62,296 nt of DNA from Glutinoglossum americanum (Eukaryota > Ascomycota > Geoglossomycetes > Geoglossales > Geoglossaceae): assembly GCA_020080175.1 (NCBI GenBank), contig JAGHQL010000164.1, forward strand, positions 1 to 62,296, in the 5' to 3' direction. The stretch's first letter is position 1; each line of letters opens with the position of its first letter. Position numbers and translations under genes: made by a program. The notes under the pieces are model-generated. The model had not been told where the DNA came from. It worked only from the letters and a program-made list of their open reading frames with translations, and made no database searches. Positions 45,301 to 55,693 of this stretch are shown here, in pieces.

Positions 45301-45368
45301 AGCGGAGAAACGAGCGGAGGACTCCAGCCCCGGTAGAAGAGGAGTCGGAGGAGGATAGCAGAGCGTAG
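42357..45368 (+). CDS. Arg-Asp-repeat protein with conserved C-terminal half, function unknown
   Basis: A 1003-residue intron-less protein. Residues 8-50 are an Arg/Asp/Lys/His repeat (DRDRDRDRDK...), which resembles the RD/RE-rich tails of splicing or nuclear-speckle proteins. A Ser/Pro/Thr-rich, probably disordered region runs to about 445 and includes a PPPPPPP run (near 396). The second half looks folded: FGPYHKRLDDFSTILSKNGS, CSCAMCQEANTEG (two close Cys pairs that could bind metal), LRQFKKTKEAVNNWLSSCP, ALQRLYRLPSPPRDAESAVF and LHGVLATLIVISPAEWEVL. A C-terminal coiled-coil-like helix (EREIYVGMEALEDAFEALHR) follows a second low-complexity block, and the tail is basic then acidic. I recognise this as a filamentous-fungal type of protein but not its function. 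A nuclear location is inferred from the basic, RD-rich ends. Confidence 0.85.
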   Translation: MFSPMHKDREKDRDRDRDRDKHRDRDRDRDRDRERDKHRHRDREETSHRHSRSSRPHRKSGDKSTRSLATPEHSTSSSSSPKRRGEMPTEHLKRPSSLASLSTSRISLPYPSFSKAHSKESLSRDNVNLRQSLYTQNSTATPPQSKHPAESSERLRNQSKRTQAERSGANGMADGRFAPPSPPPTSLSTERTRTPVGTTSKTDTGSREASGDDARRRRDTESPTGSGRVTVDAAPRSRSSKHSLRKEPSSSLKDGDSTIKASSQGRSHSTKKGRVDSPSTPQPATKNGSDDNLPASSAQRKATSPTPSSELESGIDSDATSRARNQPFLSEQPPPLVDTDESYPTTLDGSSPRTPTLGAPNFPPPDSQEAKASPSPVMVFGERESQPLASHLSPQPPPPPPPPIVPQNIPRVDYLLQNGGLSTPVPRALLSTALPSPPFQPFEQHSPRTPAPPSAEIEKIFGPYHKRLDDFSTILSKNGSLAVATGYRSVARRLLDRLEAVFARDISSEFCSCAMCQEANTEGIDDAERLGKGVGWGDILEWVSGRRELPSWPPFDFTNLFDPINKRGSVEDVAGLMGLGIMGRSGSPLQKRRSSGAQPPSSPFQRLDVDLPEEHRSHYLRQFKKTKEAVNNWLSSCPETPSSPPQEIDDETLVFAILTHLDQADREVFTALISSPPQALPQATGEPTSPKKLRPELLVTTGLALQRLYRLPSPPRDAESAVFLLRHTQLHGVLATLIVISPAEWEVLTSGRFDGFLWSGAEIDTNYSNKTSANPSPAPISRGPSQRPTPISRTSASINGGQSRGQTPFSNGTQSRGTTPFSSTQSRAPFSPTPSRMTTPFYAAATAASRGITPAPGALGNPVPLDEETEIAVLAEVEREIYVGMEALEDAFEALHRKAEYIRRALRERGAGLSMASQARRNPHLGAWGSPMGVEVMAGTPGAGYGWESEAETDDGLEDCQSELMPEDSASNISSSRHRRPKRRNERRTPAPVEEESEEDSRA

Positions 45369-45599
45369 TCCGCGTTGATCTGACGGGATATGGCTCGTGA
45401 TTCGGATACTCAGATTCGGGAATTCTTTTACCCTTTTTAATTTAGTTCCGGGAACAAATGGAGGCTCCCGTCTGCCGTCCACTTTGTTTTTATCTAATTT
45501 ATCTGGCATCAACAGCAATCGTGTGTCCCGCTATTTCCTTGGCTCTGAAGCATTAGCGCAAGGTTGGTGCATGCATGTCGAACATTGGGATGGCGCGTT

Positions 45600-45935
45600 T
45601 CATTTACGCTTGTTTTTTTTTTTTTTGACTACGTTTGTCCTCTCACCCCCTCTTGGGACGGTGGTTTGAATTTCTGATGCTTTAGTGTTTTGATCATTAG
45701 CCAACGATTCTTCTTCGTGTACTAACCCTTTATCGTTGATTTTGTTATTATGAAATTGATTTGAAGGAGGGAGGGGTGAGTTTGAGTACTCGTCCTGCCC
45801 CTTGTTCCTGCCGAATCTGCCATATACCTCATCTGCACTGCTGGGTGGTGACGAGATTCGCTGGGTCCAACACTCTTTTCCACTAGTCGCATCCCGGTGT
45901 TCCCGCCACTTGTAGTTGCCCGTGCTGCCCGACAT
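45600..45935 (-). CDS. Doubtful hydrophilic 111-residue protein
   Basis: An open frame from ATG at 45935 encodes a very hydrophilic peptide (MSGSTGNYKWREHRDATSGK... ending NVVKKKKNKRK) with no membrane segment or known motif. It lies in the 3' flank of the RD-repeat gene on the opposite strand, and its Lys-rich end comes from a T-rich tract. It could be a small stress-type protein or chance. Listed only because the composition is protein-like and no other gene covers the stretch. Confidence 0.22.
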   Translation of the reverse strand: MSGSTGNYKWREHRDATSGKECWTQRISSPPSSADEVYGRFGRNKGQDEYSNSPLPPSNQFHNNKINDKGLVHEEESLANDQNTKASEIQTTVPRGGERTNVVKKKKNKRK

Positions 45936-47628
45936 TCAAGGCATGGAGGGCTCATCGTATCCGCGATAAGCATCTTTCACCTCGGAAGGAACAACTTTAA
46001 TGGGGCAAGGTTTGCTGAGGCTTCATACATTAGGGCTAACGCATTAACGTCCAGACGCCGACAGACGCCCGTCTGGATGACTTCCCTTCAAATCCCCCCT
46101 GAATAAAACACCGGTTCGTCCTGCCACTCGTGCAAACAGCCGTCTCTTAGAAACACGCACTCTATTTTATTTGGTTCCTCTCACCCCATCGCGTTGCCAC
46201 CCTCTCTACTAGTGGTCACCAGGTTATACTTGGGAGCCAGTAGACCACTAGCTCACTTAGTTCATTCGATTCATCATCAAGGGGATCGATCAGCGGATGC
46301 AAGTGTTGAACTGACTTGATTGCTCACTAGACCTTATGACCTACAAGCGTTTGCGACTCCATGCAAATATTCAGAAAGAATAGCAAAGAGCTGCGTGTTG
46401 CCAGGAAATACCGTAGCAGTGCGAAACGCTACGGTGTTGCCCGGTTGCGCATGCCGATGCTCCCGCGACCACGGGCATGCTGCCAGAGACCGCTGCTACA
46501 TCACAGCGAATGACGCTTAGGGGGGACCAAAGAGCTGGGGGGGAACTCCCAGAAAATTAAAACAAGAAGAACGGTAATCGGAAATTGCGGTATCCCAGAA
46601 ACTTGTCTCCAAAAAAAAAAAAAAAAAATCATCCTTTCAAGTTTTCGTTTTCGCGATTAGGGTCGATAGGGTCGGTGGCGCGAGCCCAGTGTGGTGTTTA
46701 TTATTATTATTATTTTTTTTTTCTTTCGGGGGAGGACGGCGCGCGAGAGGTTTATTGGGGGCTGCGAGCGGGGGGATACGCCGTCTGGATTCATCGCCGC
46801 CGGGCGGGTGGGTCTTGAGGTCTCCGAATCAACCGTTCGATCCGCGCGGGCGGGTGAATAATGTCCAAAAGTCCGTTTATCCCGCTCGCGTCCTCCCGGC
46901 CCCGCGGTGCCGCACACGCCATGCTGGAAAGCGCCCCACAGGAGCGCGCTATGCCCCGCCGACGCACATCCCGCTGCGTGGTGGATGCTGCGCCGGAGAT
47001 ATATCCCTCGCGGCTGATCTCCTGGAAAAGTAGTCCGGCGGGTCCGGGGACGCGGTTGGTGGGGTCGGTGGGGTAGGCGTCTGGCGGGGACGAACGTCGA
47101 TCTTGCGGCGTCGACTGCGGGACTCCGAAGGGTGGTGGTAGCGGGCGCGGCGGCGAGGGCTCGCTGCGGTGACGCGCTGGTGCCTTCGGGCGTCTGTCCT
47201 GTTTGAGTTCCCGCGAGACCTCCGCGGCTTGGGGGGTCCTCTTCCCGTAACCGTGGGTTTCGTGTCGGTCTTGCTTCCCCGCTGGTGGATTGTCGACTCG
47301 CTCCTCAGGGAGGAGTTCCTGGAGCGAGCTGCTGGTTCTGGGGGCGCGGGTCTGCGGGTCGGCTTGGGGTTTGGTGGCTGGTAGGCTGGCTCTTCGGCGT
47401 TTGTGAGTGTTCTTCCCTTGGCATGTTGTTTGTCGCCCCGCCTCCGAATCGATGGAAAGGTAGGTATCGCGAGTTAAGACTAGCCTTTACTTCCGTCTTC
47501 ATAGCCCATAAAGTGCAATGTAGATTTCCTTCCTTACCGCTTCTCTATGCGTGCATGTCCTATTGGCTGTGACCCTGCTCTCTCCAGCCTCGTTGGCAAA
47601 TCGAGACTCCGTTGTATTTGGCTATTTG

Positions 47629-47656
47629 GAGAGCGGAGAGCGGAGAGCGGAGAGCC
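47629..47656. repeat. 8-bp tandem repeat (GGAGAGCG)
   Basis: Three to four GGAGAGCG units in noncoding GC-rich DNA. Confidence 0.8.
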
Positions 47657-49387
47657 GGCGCCTCGTCCTTCCTCTAGCACTCTTTCACCCTTTTCTGTAT
47701 TCCTGCACCCTCGCTTTGAGTCCACGGCTCATCTGTTGCTGGAAGCGCTACTCCATATTATTGCAGCAGCAGTTCTCCCGACTTGCCCAGCGCATCATCT
47801 CTCCACTGCTGTTATTGCGGCGCCGAGGGTGCTGCCCCTAAACCACATCCACCGCCAGGAGTTACAGTTAGTTGACCTCGGCTTCGTTCACCCACTACAA
47901 GTGAGCCGTGAGCTGACAGTCTGTTTATCGAATAGATGGTTACAACTTACATTACCCCCCCGACAACTTTTCGAGCATGTGGTCTACCATCTGCAAACAG
48001 GTACACAGGAGCTTGCCCCGCCAACAACGTTCCCAACGGCTCTGGAGGAACTCCGGCATCTATACCTTCAAGAGTTGACGTTTTCATTACTGTTGGAATA
48101 TTGACTCTTTATGCCCTGTCTACTCTTGCGATAGATCACCGTCTCGAGTGTATAGGGAGATAGATAATTCTATCCCTCGTACAAAATTCGTTCCGCGGCC
48201 TCGAGCACCTCAGTTGGCAGCAGGCAGCAGGGGCAAAGCAGGACGTGGCTAGGTCATCCACGGCGATATCTTAGCGCGTCTTCTACCGCCCACCCAGGGT
48301 TTGGAAAATAGCTAGCGTCTAGAGCATCTCTCCCACCCTCGGCGAGTTGCGCCCGTCTTCTCTTCTGACCGATTCTAGCGGCATTTCTCGGAATCGTACT
48401 TCAGAGGAACGGATTAGGAATTAAATGTTGTATTTACGAGTTTTCGTGTAGTCTGCTCTAATCCGTGCCACAAAGTGTTTACCAAAACACCACACAGATC
48501 AACACGCTAAATGTTACCGGCATAACGAGTTGTGGTGCTGGAAAAGGATTCCTGTAATCACAGGCAGGATCACCGTTGCGTCGTATCGTGTGTTGGACCA
48601 TCACAACAATAACCAACCCAGAGGACCACCATTGTGTCACACAGCGGGTAAGCTCGGGAGAGATCCCACAAACCACAAGCAATCCTCCAAGGACCACTAT
48701 TGCACCGAGGCGCATATCCTAGGAAACTCTCCGGAACCATTAGACACGCCCCCCGGGGAATGAAAAGGGGATAGGGGGATACGTAAGAGAGCAACAGGCA
48801 GCAGGCGGGTGGAAAACCAAAGATAACGGTATTCCGGTGAAAGAAACGACTTTGTAAAGGCTTTTACGAACGGCTTCACGGTAAGATTTTTAATTCCATA
48901 TTCTTGCCGGAAACATCGCATGGAGTCGGTGGGTAGAAAAACCCGAAAAGGTCGGCGATCAAGGCGCCAAGTCGCAGGATTTCTTTGCTTTGTCACGCCT
49001 GCCACGACTTTGCGACTTTGTTCCCCGACTCGGGGTGACAGAAGCGCCGCGGGGAGCGGGACATCCCGAGCATGACAAATGGTCGGGTCCTGTCGCTGCG
49101 CCGTGATGTCAGGGAACGCGGGACGGCGAATCAGCGCGCGCGACTCGTGTTTCCGATACGAGGAATTTGGCCGGCACATGACAGCGCGCTGGCCCCGCGT
49201 CGACTTGGCCGCGTCTCCCCCAAACCACGTCGGGACGATAAAAGAACCACCGCTTTCGGCCTCTGTCCGCATCGTTTGAGGTCGAGCCCAAAGCAACCGG
49301 ACATCCGCCGCCCACAGAACCCTAGAGGAATCCTAGAGAATCGATCGAGAGCGCGAAAGAGAAGAGAAGAACAAAGAAAACCAAAAC

Positions 49388-49850
49388 ATGGCCATCGACC
49401 ACGTCTGCATCAGCGTACCCAAGTCCAAGCACGACGAAGTCGTGTCCTTCTACCTCAAGTCGCTCGCGCCGCTCCGCTACGTCGAGATTATGCGCTTCGA
49501 GGGCATGGTTGGCCTCGGCGCCGACGGTGTTCCCGATTTCTGGATCTCGGCGAAGGAAGACGCCAACGAGAAGGGCCAGACGCACGTCGCCTTCACCACG
49601 AAAGGTGCGGCCTGCCGTCCCCGATTGCTTGCTTACTTGCCCGGGTGAAGCAGCTTGCTGACGAGGAAAACCAGAGCGCGCTCTCGTCCAGAGCTTCTAC
49701 GAGGAGGCCCTCAAGGCCGGGGCGACGAGCAACGGTCCGCCGGGGCCGCGCCCGCATTACACGCCGACCTACTACGGAGCGTTTGTCCTGGACCCGGTCG
49801 GGAACAACGTGGAGGCTGTCTGCCACTGCGAAGCGGAAGCGGCGAAATAA
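49388..49850 (+). CDS. Glyoxalase/dioxygenase (VOC) superfamily protein
   Basis: Predicted 130 residues in two exons (49388-49604, 49675-49850). A single VOC domain: DHVCISVPKSKHDEVVSFY at the N-terminus with the His of the first metal-ligand position, LGADGVPDFWISAKED in the middle, QTHVAFTTKERALVQSFYEE across the intron, and HYTPTYYGAFVLDPVGNNVE with the terminal acidic ligand Glu. This is the size and pattern of the common fungal glyoxalase/bleomycin-resistance-like proteins, which act as dimers on small electrophiles or bind drugs; the substrate is unknown. No targeting signal, so cytosolic. The codons are strongly GC-rich, like the MFS gene downstream. A 24-nt A tract (49990-50013) lies 140 nt after the stop. 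Confidence 0.88.
49605..49674 (+). other. VOC gene intron (70 nt)
   Basis: Donor GTGCGG, branch GCTGAC, acceptor AACCAG. Joins AFTTK to ERALVQSFYEEALKAG. Confidence 0.85.
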
Positions 49851-51200
49851 GGGAAACGAGAGGGAGAGAGACAAAGACCGTAGGCGAGAGAGCTTTGGAA
49901 TTGGCAGAGTGCTGTTAAAATCGGACGAGTTTGATCCGTCTGTTTAGTCGGTCTTTGAGATTAGATTAGGAGAATCACGTTTTAAGACCAAAAAAAAAAA
50001 AAAAAAAAAAAAAGTCTAGCTACCAGTCAATGCGGCCTCTTGCAAAAACCAATTGAACGGAAGAGCCGTGCAGTACCTCAAAGACGTAGATTCGCCCTCC
50101 AGCAAACTCCCCAACTCGGCTCAGCAAAGCGGCGCTCCAACGGTTACTCAGCCGCGAAACCCCCCCCCCACCCCGCGCGCGCCAAGAGGACAAGCGAGCG
50201 AGAGCTGAACGACGAAAAAAACCTCTCGTTTCGCCGGGTCCTTTCTCGCGCCCGAGGAGCTTAATCACCCCAGAGCGCGACGAACGAACGGGGGGGTTTT
50301 AAATATAGGTTTTAGGGCTGAATAAGGGCGAGGGGGGGTTGTTTGGGTGTTCGAGCCTCTTTGGGAAGGTATGAACCAATTCGGCGGCACTTCAGCTTTT
50401 GTTCTTTTTTTCACCGCTTGTATGCGCGAGAGTGAGGGTTCGAGGGAAATCGGCTGGCGTTGTTCGGAGGGGCCGGTTGGGCAAGGCGTCGAGGGTTTGA
50501 GACGTTTCGGTTTGTTGGCTCGGGGGAGGTTGGGCGTGCGCGGAGGATGGTAGAGCGGAGCAGAGAGAGCAGGTAGACAGACGTGCACAGACACAAAGGA
50601 AGCGTGCGGAGGGCTAGCGCGGCCATTTGTCATCACCCACCGCCTCAGCCCTGTCCCCCCCCCCCCGGCGCCTCTGACGTCTCTGCTTTGAAATCGGCCC
50701 CCGAGTCTCCGACGCGCCGGCCAACCAGCCCCCCGCCCCGCACACCAACACGTCCCCCACGCCCGTCGTTGCATCTCTCCGTGGGTTCATCCGAGATGCG
50801 CGGAGACTTTCGCTCGTCGTCGGCGTTAGCGGGCCTAAGTGCTCCATCGAGCCCTCGCGCGCAACGGCGGTGTGTCATCTCCCTCTTTCTCGTGTCAGCA
50901 ACCGCGCGAGATGGGGATCTCTTTGGTGCGCTTCTCGTTCTTTTTTTCTTTTTCTTCCTTTTCCCTCCGAGAACGGTCCTTGTCGTGGCCGTTTCGTGAT
51001 TCGGGCTTTCGTTTTCGTTATTTCCCATATCTCCATAATCTCCATCCAAGTGGCCCCTTCTATAAAGATGGCCGCCACCTCCGCGTCTGTCGGCTCGTGT
51101 CTTCCATCCAGACTCGTCCATAGCGAGAGAGAGAGAGAGAGAGAGAGAGACCAGCCCTTCTTCGCCCTCCCTCCTGCTAACCTGTACTCGAGCTCTTATT
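49851..51200. other. Intergenic, upstream of the MFS gene
   Basis: Contains A24 (49990-50013), C-rich tracts (50160-50171, 50655-50668) and a GA microsatellite (51124-51151). The open frames at 50265-51121 on both strands lie in low-complexity sequence and look spurious. Confidence 0.5.
51124..51151. repeat. GA dinucleotide microsatellite
   Basis: About 14 GA units, 120-150 bp upstream of the MFS start; GA tracts can act as promoter elements in fungi. Confidence 0.9.
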
Positions 51201-51217
51201 GTTTATATATATATATC
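51201..51217 (+). promoter_or_regulatory. TATA-rich element before the MFS gene
   Basis: TTTATATATATATAT, 55-70 bp upstream of the ATG at 51271, followed by a pyrimidine-rich leader as in many fungal promoters. Confidence 0.5.
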
Positions 51218-51270
51218 CCGCCTCCTCTCTTTTCATTCGGCCCTCAGCTCCACCTTCAATCGCAACCGTC

Positions 51271-53093
51271 ATGTCTCAAGCCACGCTCCCCGTCGTGGAG
51301 GGCGCGCTCAACCTCGAAAAGGATCCAAACCCGTCCGCCTTCCTCTCGCCCAATCGGGATGCAGAGCGCGGACCGGCGCATTCTGCTGCCACATCCGTCT
51401 CGGGGGTTGATACTCTCGTCGAGAAGTCACAACCCCATAAAGGCGATACCGAAGTACCTCCGCGGACGGTGAAAGGCTTCGTGTGGGCTTTGGTCGTGCT
51501 GGCGATTCTATCGTCGACCTTCTTGTTCGCGCTGGACAACACCGTGGTGGCGGATGTGCAACCCGCCATCGTCGAACGCTTTGGGGATATCGGGAAGCTC
51601 CCCTGGCTGTCTGTCTCTTTCCTGTTGGGCACCGTGTCCACCATTCTCATCTGGTAAGGGTTGGGCCCGGTCTGCAATTGGTTTTTTTTTTTTTTTTTTT
51701 TCACACGGGGTCACCATGCTGATATTGCTATTCTTATGCCAGGGGTAAAATATATGGGCAGATGAACGCCAAGTGGCTCTACGTCGGCACCGTCGCCCTC
51801 TTCGAGGTGGGCTCTGCCATCTGCGGCGCGGCAAACACGATGGATGTGCTCATCTTCGGCCGTGCTGTTGCCGGTGTTGGCGGTGCCGGTATGTATGTCG
51901 GCGTCATGACCCTCCTGTCTGTCACCACCACCATGCACGAGCGGCCAATGTACATCGGCATGACCGGCTTGACCTGGGGAACCGGCACCGTGCTCGGACC
52001 GATCATTGGCGGAGCGTTTGCGGATAACGTTCACACTACCTGGCGGTGGGCCTTCTACATCAACCTCGTCATCGGAGGCGCCTTTGCCCCCGTGTACTTC
52101 TTCCTCCTACCGTCGTTCGACCCTAGACCGGGCGTTGGTTACCGCAAGCGTTTGTCCGAGATTGACTTTCTCGGTGCTATCTTGGTCATCGGCGCGACCA
52201 CCTCGGGCGTCATGGCTCTCAACTTCGGGGGCATCACCTGGCCCTGGGACTCCGGCAAGATCATCGGCCTCTTTTGCACTTCCGGTGTCCTGTTCATCCT
52301 CTTCGGCCTGCAGCAGGTATACACCGTGTTCACGACGGTCGAGCAACGCCTCTTCCCCGTCCATTTCCTCAAGTCGAGGACCCTGTTGGTGCTATTCATC
52401 ATGACTGCCTCCGGAGGCAGCGCCGTCTTCCTCCCCGTTTATTTCATCCCGCTTTTCTTCCAGTTCGTCAAGCAGGATACCGCCCTTGAGGCGGCGGTGC
52501 GCTTGCTTCCGTACATCTGTCTCCTGGTGTTCGTGGTATTCTTTAACGGTGCCATCTTGTCGAAACACGGATTCTACATGCCCTGGTATCTCGTTGGGGG
52601 AATCTTCATCCTGATCGGCGGTGTCCTCATGTTCACCGTCGACGAGACATCCAGCACCTCCCGTATCTACGGCTATTCGATCCTCATCGGCATCGGTTCT
52701 GGCTGCTACATTCAAGCATCTTTCTCGGTAGCCCAAGCCAAGGTCAGTACGAATGAAATTTCATCCGTTGTCGGCTTTATCACCTGTTCGCAGATCATGG
52801 GCATCACCATCGCTCTGGCCATTGCCAATTCAGTCTTCCTGAACGATGCGGCGAAATCGATCGCTGTGATTTTGCCAGATGCACCTTATGCGGAAGTCAA
52901 AGCAGCCATCGCTGGGGTCGGTTCAACCTTCTTCTCAACCCTCGATCCAGACGTTCGGCAGAGCGTGTTGCACGCGATTGTCCAAGCCATCGATAAAATC
53001 TACATCCTGGTGATAACGGCCGGTGCCATCACCGTAGTCTTGTCCGCTGTCATGAAGAGGGAGAGCATCTATCTCGAAGCCGCTGCAGCGTAA
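51271..53093 (+). CDS. Major facilitator superfamily exporter, DHA2 (14-helix) type
   Basis: Predicted 577 residues in two exons (51271-51653, 51743-53093). A cytosolic N-terminal tail of about 70 residues precedes 14 membrane helices. Family marks: LFALDNTVVADVQPAIVERF in helix 1, the motif-A region WGKIYGQMNAKWLYVG across the intron, GRAVAGVGGAGMYVGVMTLL in helix 4 and GPIIGGAF (motif C, antiporter signature) with RWAFYINL. The LP..F.QAVK-type loop appears as FIPLFFQFVKQDTALEAAVR. These proteins export drugs or secondary metabolites by proton antiport; toxin-cluster pumps belong here. No biosynthetic gene lies next to it, so a cluster role is not supported. The C-terminus KRESIYLEAAAA is short. 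Confidence 0.92.
51654..51742 (+). other. MFS gene intron (89 nt) with a T21 tract
   Basis: Donor GTAAGG, acceptor TGCCAG. Joins STILIW to GKIYGQMNAK. Positions 51682-51702 are 21 consecutive T, an unusually long homopolymer inside an intron. Confidence 0.88.
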
Positions 53094-54660
53094 GCAATAT
53101 CCGGTTCACGACTCGCTCCGAGGGCGGCGATCTAAGTCCTCGCGGGTCTCTGGTCTCCGCCTCTATCCATCCCGCCGCAGCACGTTCTCCATTCTTCTAT
53201 TCCCTTGGGAGCTCAACGATTTCTTTAGAATAATGTATCTAGAGGCGTCACAAGCATTATTTGGAGTTTTGCTAGCTGATGTGGGTTAAATGAGTTTCTA
53301 TATTTCTCCTATAATAATCATTGTATCTACGGTTATATCATATAGTTAGTGTGACGCAATGCAAAAGGGGAATTCGTTTGTATCAACAAGACCGAACGTT
53401 TGCCGAGTGAAGGTGCCAGGGTTTTATTTGCCATAGCGGAGAATGGAAACTCATGGGGGCCTGCCTACCCGATGGAAGACAGACCAGTATCGATCGCCCA
53501 GGAAGTCAAGGCAGCCCAAGTGTACAATGCGCATCTTGCAACTCAACATGAATACACTCAAAAGTCTGACATGATATGCATAATGTGGACTTGAATGCAC
53601 CCACCAAACATTAGATTTCTAGATAGTTTTTTGTTGGGGTCCCATCGATAAAATGTAGCCCGCATGTTCTTTTTGCTCGTTTCTTGGCAATTTGCTAATG
53701 TAGAAGCATGATACGACCGTTGACTGGCTAGTTTGAATTTTTTGGAAGATTTACGGATATCTATTGAGTTTATTGATTGAGATTCAATTTAGATTCTGTA
53801 GGTGTATTAGGGGTTGTGGGGTTTTGGGGAAAATTTGAAGCAGGTAGGTACCTCGCCGTTAAATTGCACTTCGCACTCTCGGAGTCTAATGAAAGTACGG
53901 GAAGCGAGGGTCGCTTAAAGTACAGCTTCCACCTCTTTATTCCGCCGTTGGCCGTGAGCTCATCTCCAGCGGGAACAATTGCTGAGGTGCTTGTCAAACT
54001 TCATCTCGGGGTGGTAAACCGAGAGACGGCGCTGACTAGGAAAACGAGCTCTAGACGGTCGCATGTGGACAACAAGGTGTGTCTAATACTCGTGTTTTCC
54101 AGCCCGTCCAACGCGTAATCAAAATATCCCACTCAGGCAATCACTCCAACCTCCCCACCGTCAGTTAGCTTCAAGCGGGGATCGAAAAGAAGAGAAAGGC
54201 ACGTGGGTATAAGAGATAAGCCACCCGAGAAGGCGGGTGAGTTTCCCCATGACCGGGGTTTTTGTCATCTATATCACCCAGGCGGCAGGAGGGGTGAGGA
54301 TGCATCGAACGGAGGCCACGATGGGGGGTAGTATGTTTAGCATTCTCCGGGAATGGGAGCTGAATGGCACCGGGGAGGGCTGACAACGGTAACGACAACA
54401 ACAACGACGATGGCGATGGCGATGAGCTAGGATGCCCGCGCGGTGGGTTGGGGGTACCGCGATGAATGAACGAACGAATGATCCAACGGCGTCGTCCCAC
54501 TGACTAGCTATTTAGAAAAAGGGGGTTAGGCATGTACAACGCACACAACCAGCGAAATACCCCGGCTTTCCTTCTCCCCAACGACCCGAGGCCACCACCA
54601 CGCCGAGCATCTCACAAGCCCCCTATATCGCCATGAGCGTAGAGTCCAAACGCCTGGGGC
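53094..54660. other. Intergenic between MFS gene and the lyase pseudogene
   Basis: MFS 3' UTR at the left. AT-rich at 53230-53780, purine-rich at 54380-54480. Open frames (53777-54118 +, 54171-54500 -) are not convincing. Confidence 0.5.
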
Positions 54661-55049
54661 TCAATCAATCAACCCCCCCCTTCCCTTCGCGAGCTCCCTT
54701 CTCAGAAACCCAATCTGCTCCCTAACAGCCGGCTTGCTGGTCCCACCAAGGGCGGATTTCATCTCGACGCTGCGCTCGTAGTCGAAGACGGCTAGGACGT
54801 CCTCGCCGAACCTTCCGTCCACGCTCTGGAAGCCGGAGAGGGATAATTTGTCCATCGGTTTCGCTTCTTTCTCGGCGAGGGCGACGACGCGGCTGTCTTT
54901 TAAGGTCTTGACATGTTCGAGGATGGGTTCGACGCTCTCTTGTAGGTCTTTGTTATACGTTGACGGGAGGCCCTTGATCGTCACCATCAGTCCTGTCATG
55001 CCGCCAAATAACCTGCCGCATCTTCCGCGGAGTAGTTTCAGGGAATCGG

Positions 55050-55112
55050 CTGGTGGATGCAGTTAGTAAGCATCCGGAAAACGAGTCGACAGGGGGAGAG
55101 GGGAAGTGGTAC
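55050..55112 (-). other. Intron in the lyase pseudogene (63 nt)
   Basis: Donor GTACCA, branch TACTAAC, acceptor CACCAG. Joins MPQEKN to SDSLKLLRGRCGR. Confidence 0.8.
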
Positions 55113-55485
55113 AGTTTTTCTCTTGCGGCATCGACGAGCTACCAGTCGTATACGCATCAGCCAACCTGGAAAACCCAAACTCGGTAGAGCCATAGATGAT
55201 GAGGTCTTCGCTCCAACGTGATATGTGTGGCATGAGGGTTGAACCCCATTGCATCGCCTCCAAGATAAAATCTCGATACCCCACGGCCGCCATGCTGTTA
55301 GAAAGCAGGCTCTCAGATCCCAACTCCTTCGCCATCGCTATCCGATCGATAGAGAATGCATTCCCTGCGAGAGCGCCGCAGCCAAGAGGGGACCTATTGA
55401 CGCGCTTTATAACTTCGCGCAACCGCTCTAAATCGGTAAGAAAAGCCGCGCCGTAACTGAGCAACCAATGGCTCCAGCGAATAGG

Positions 55486-55543
55486 CTAGAGAGTGGTGAG
55501 CAATAGTCTCTTATCTTGTTCTGTTTTGTTCATGCGAAATCAC
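55486..55543 (-). other. Intron in the lyase pseudogene (58 nt)
   Basis: Donor GTGATT, acceptor CTCTAG. Joins THPQRGQ to PIRWSHWLLSYG. Confidence 0.82.
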
Positions 55544-55693
55544 CTGTCCGCGTTGGGGGTGGGTGTAACCCGGCATAATATAGTCGACATCATTCTCTGC
55601 GCGCTCAGCGGTGACACTGAGCAGGTCGACAAGGTATTTCCCAATCTCCCGCAGCTCATCATGGAGCCATAGTCGCAAATCCGTAGCGACCTG

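Larger units (their letters stand above)
45369..49387. other. Four-kilobase region without a firm gene
   Basis: Holds the 3' UTR of the RD-repeat gene, a GC-rich block (about 46640-47300) bounded by A17 (46610-46627) and ATT/T-rich (46698-46722) tracts, and a GGAGAGCG tandem repeat near 47629-47656. Two weak coding candidates lie here: 45600-45935 (-) and 47936-48163 (+, MVTTYITPP..., one hydrophobic segment FITVGILTLYALSTLAI). Neither has a recognised family. Confidence 0.45.
54661..55693 (-). pseudogene. ARG4: Decayed argininosuccinate lyase gene
   Basis: Argininosuccinate lyase splits argininosuccinate into arginine and fumarate, the last step of arginine synthesis. The minus strand reads QVATDLRLWLHDELREIGKY, MPGYTHPQRGQPIRWSHW, SPLGCGALAGNAFSIDR, GSSSMPQEKN, MTGLMVTIKGLPSTYNKDLQ and a normal-looking end (GGTSKPAVREQIGFLRREL). 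Two introns keep good signals: 55486-55543, and 55050-55112 with a perfect TACTAAC branch. Damage: the first 110 or so residues are missing, with unrelated sequence starting near 55694. The signature GSxxMPxKxN has Glu for its invariant Lys, and the next NPD reads NSD. About 50 residues are deleted between HVKTLKDS and RVVALAEK. Exon frames are otherwise open, so decay is fairly recent or the deletion copy was never functional. A working copy must exist elsewhere for prototrophy. Confidence 0.85.

Noticed and set aside
49072-49947. 291-codon open frame (+) across the VOC gene
   Set aside because: Arg-rich shadow frame running through both exons and the intron of the glyoxalase-fold gene.
49990-50013. 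A24 tract after the VOC gene as a sign of retroposition
   Set aside because: The gene keeps an intron and no target duplication was seen; a simple homopolymer is enough.
50265-51121. Open frames upstream of the MFS gene on both strands
   Set aside because: Low-complexity GC and pyrimidine-rich DNA; no conserved pattern.
51271-53093. Secondary-metabolite cluster around the MFS exporter
   Set aside because: No synthase, P450 or regulator lies near it; the VOC gene alone is not evidence of a cluster.
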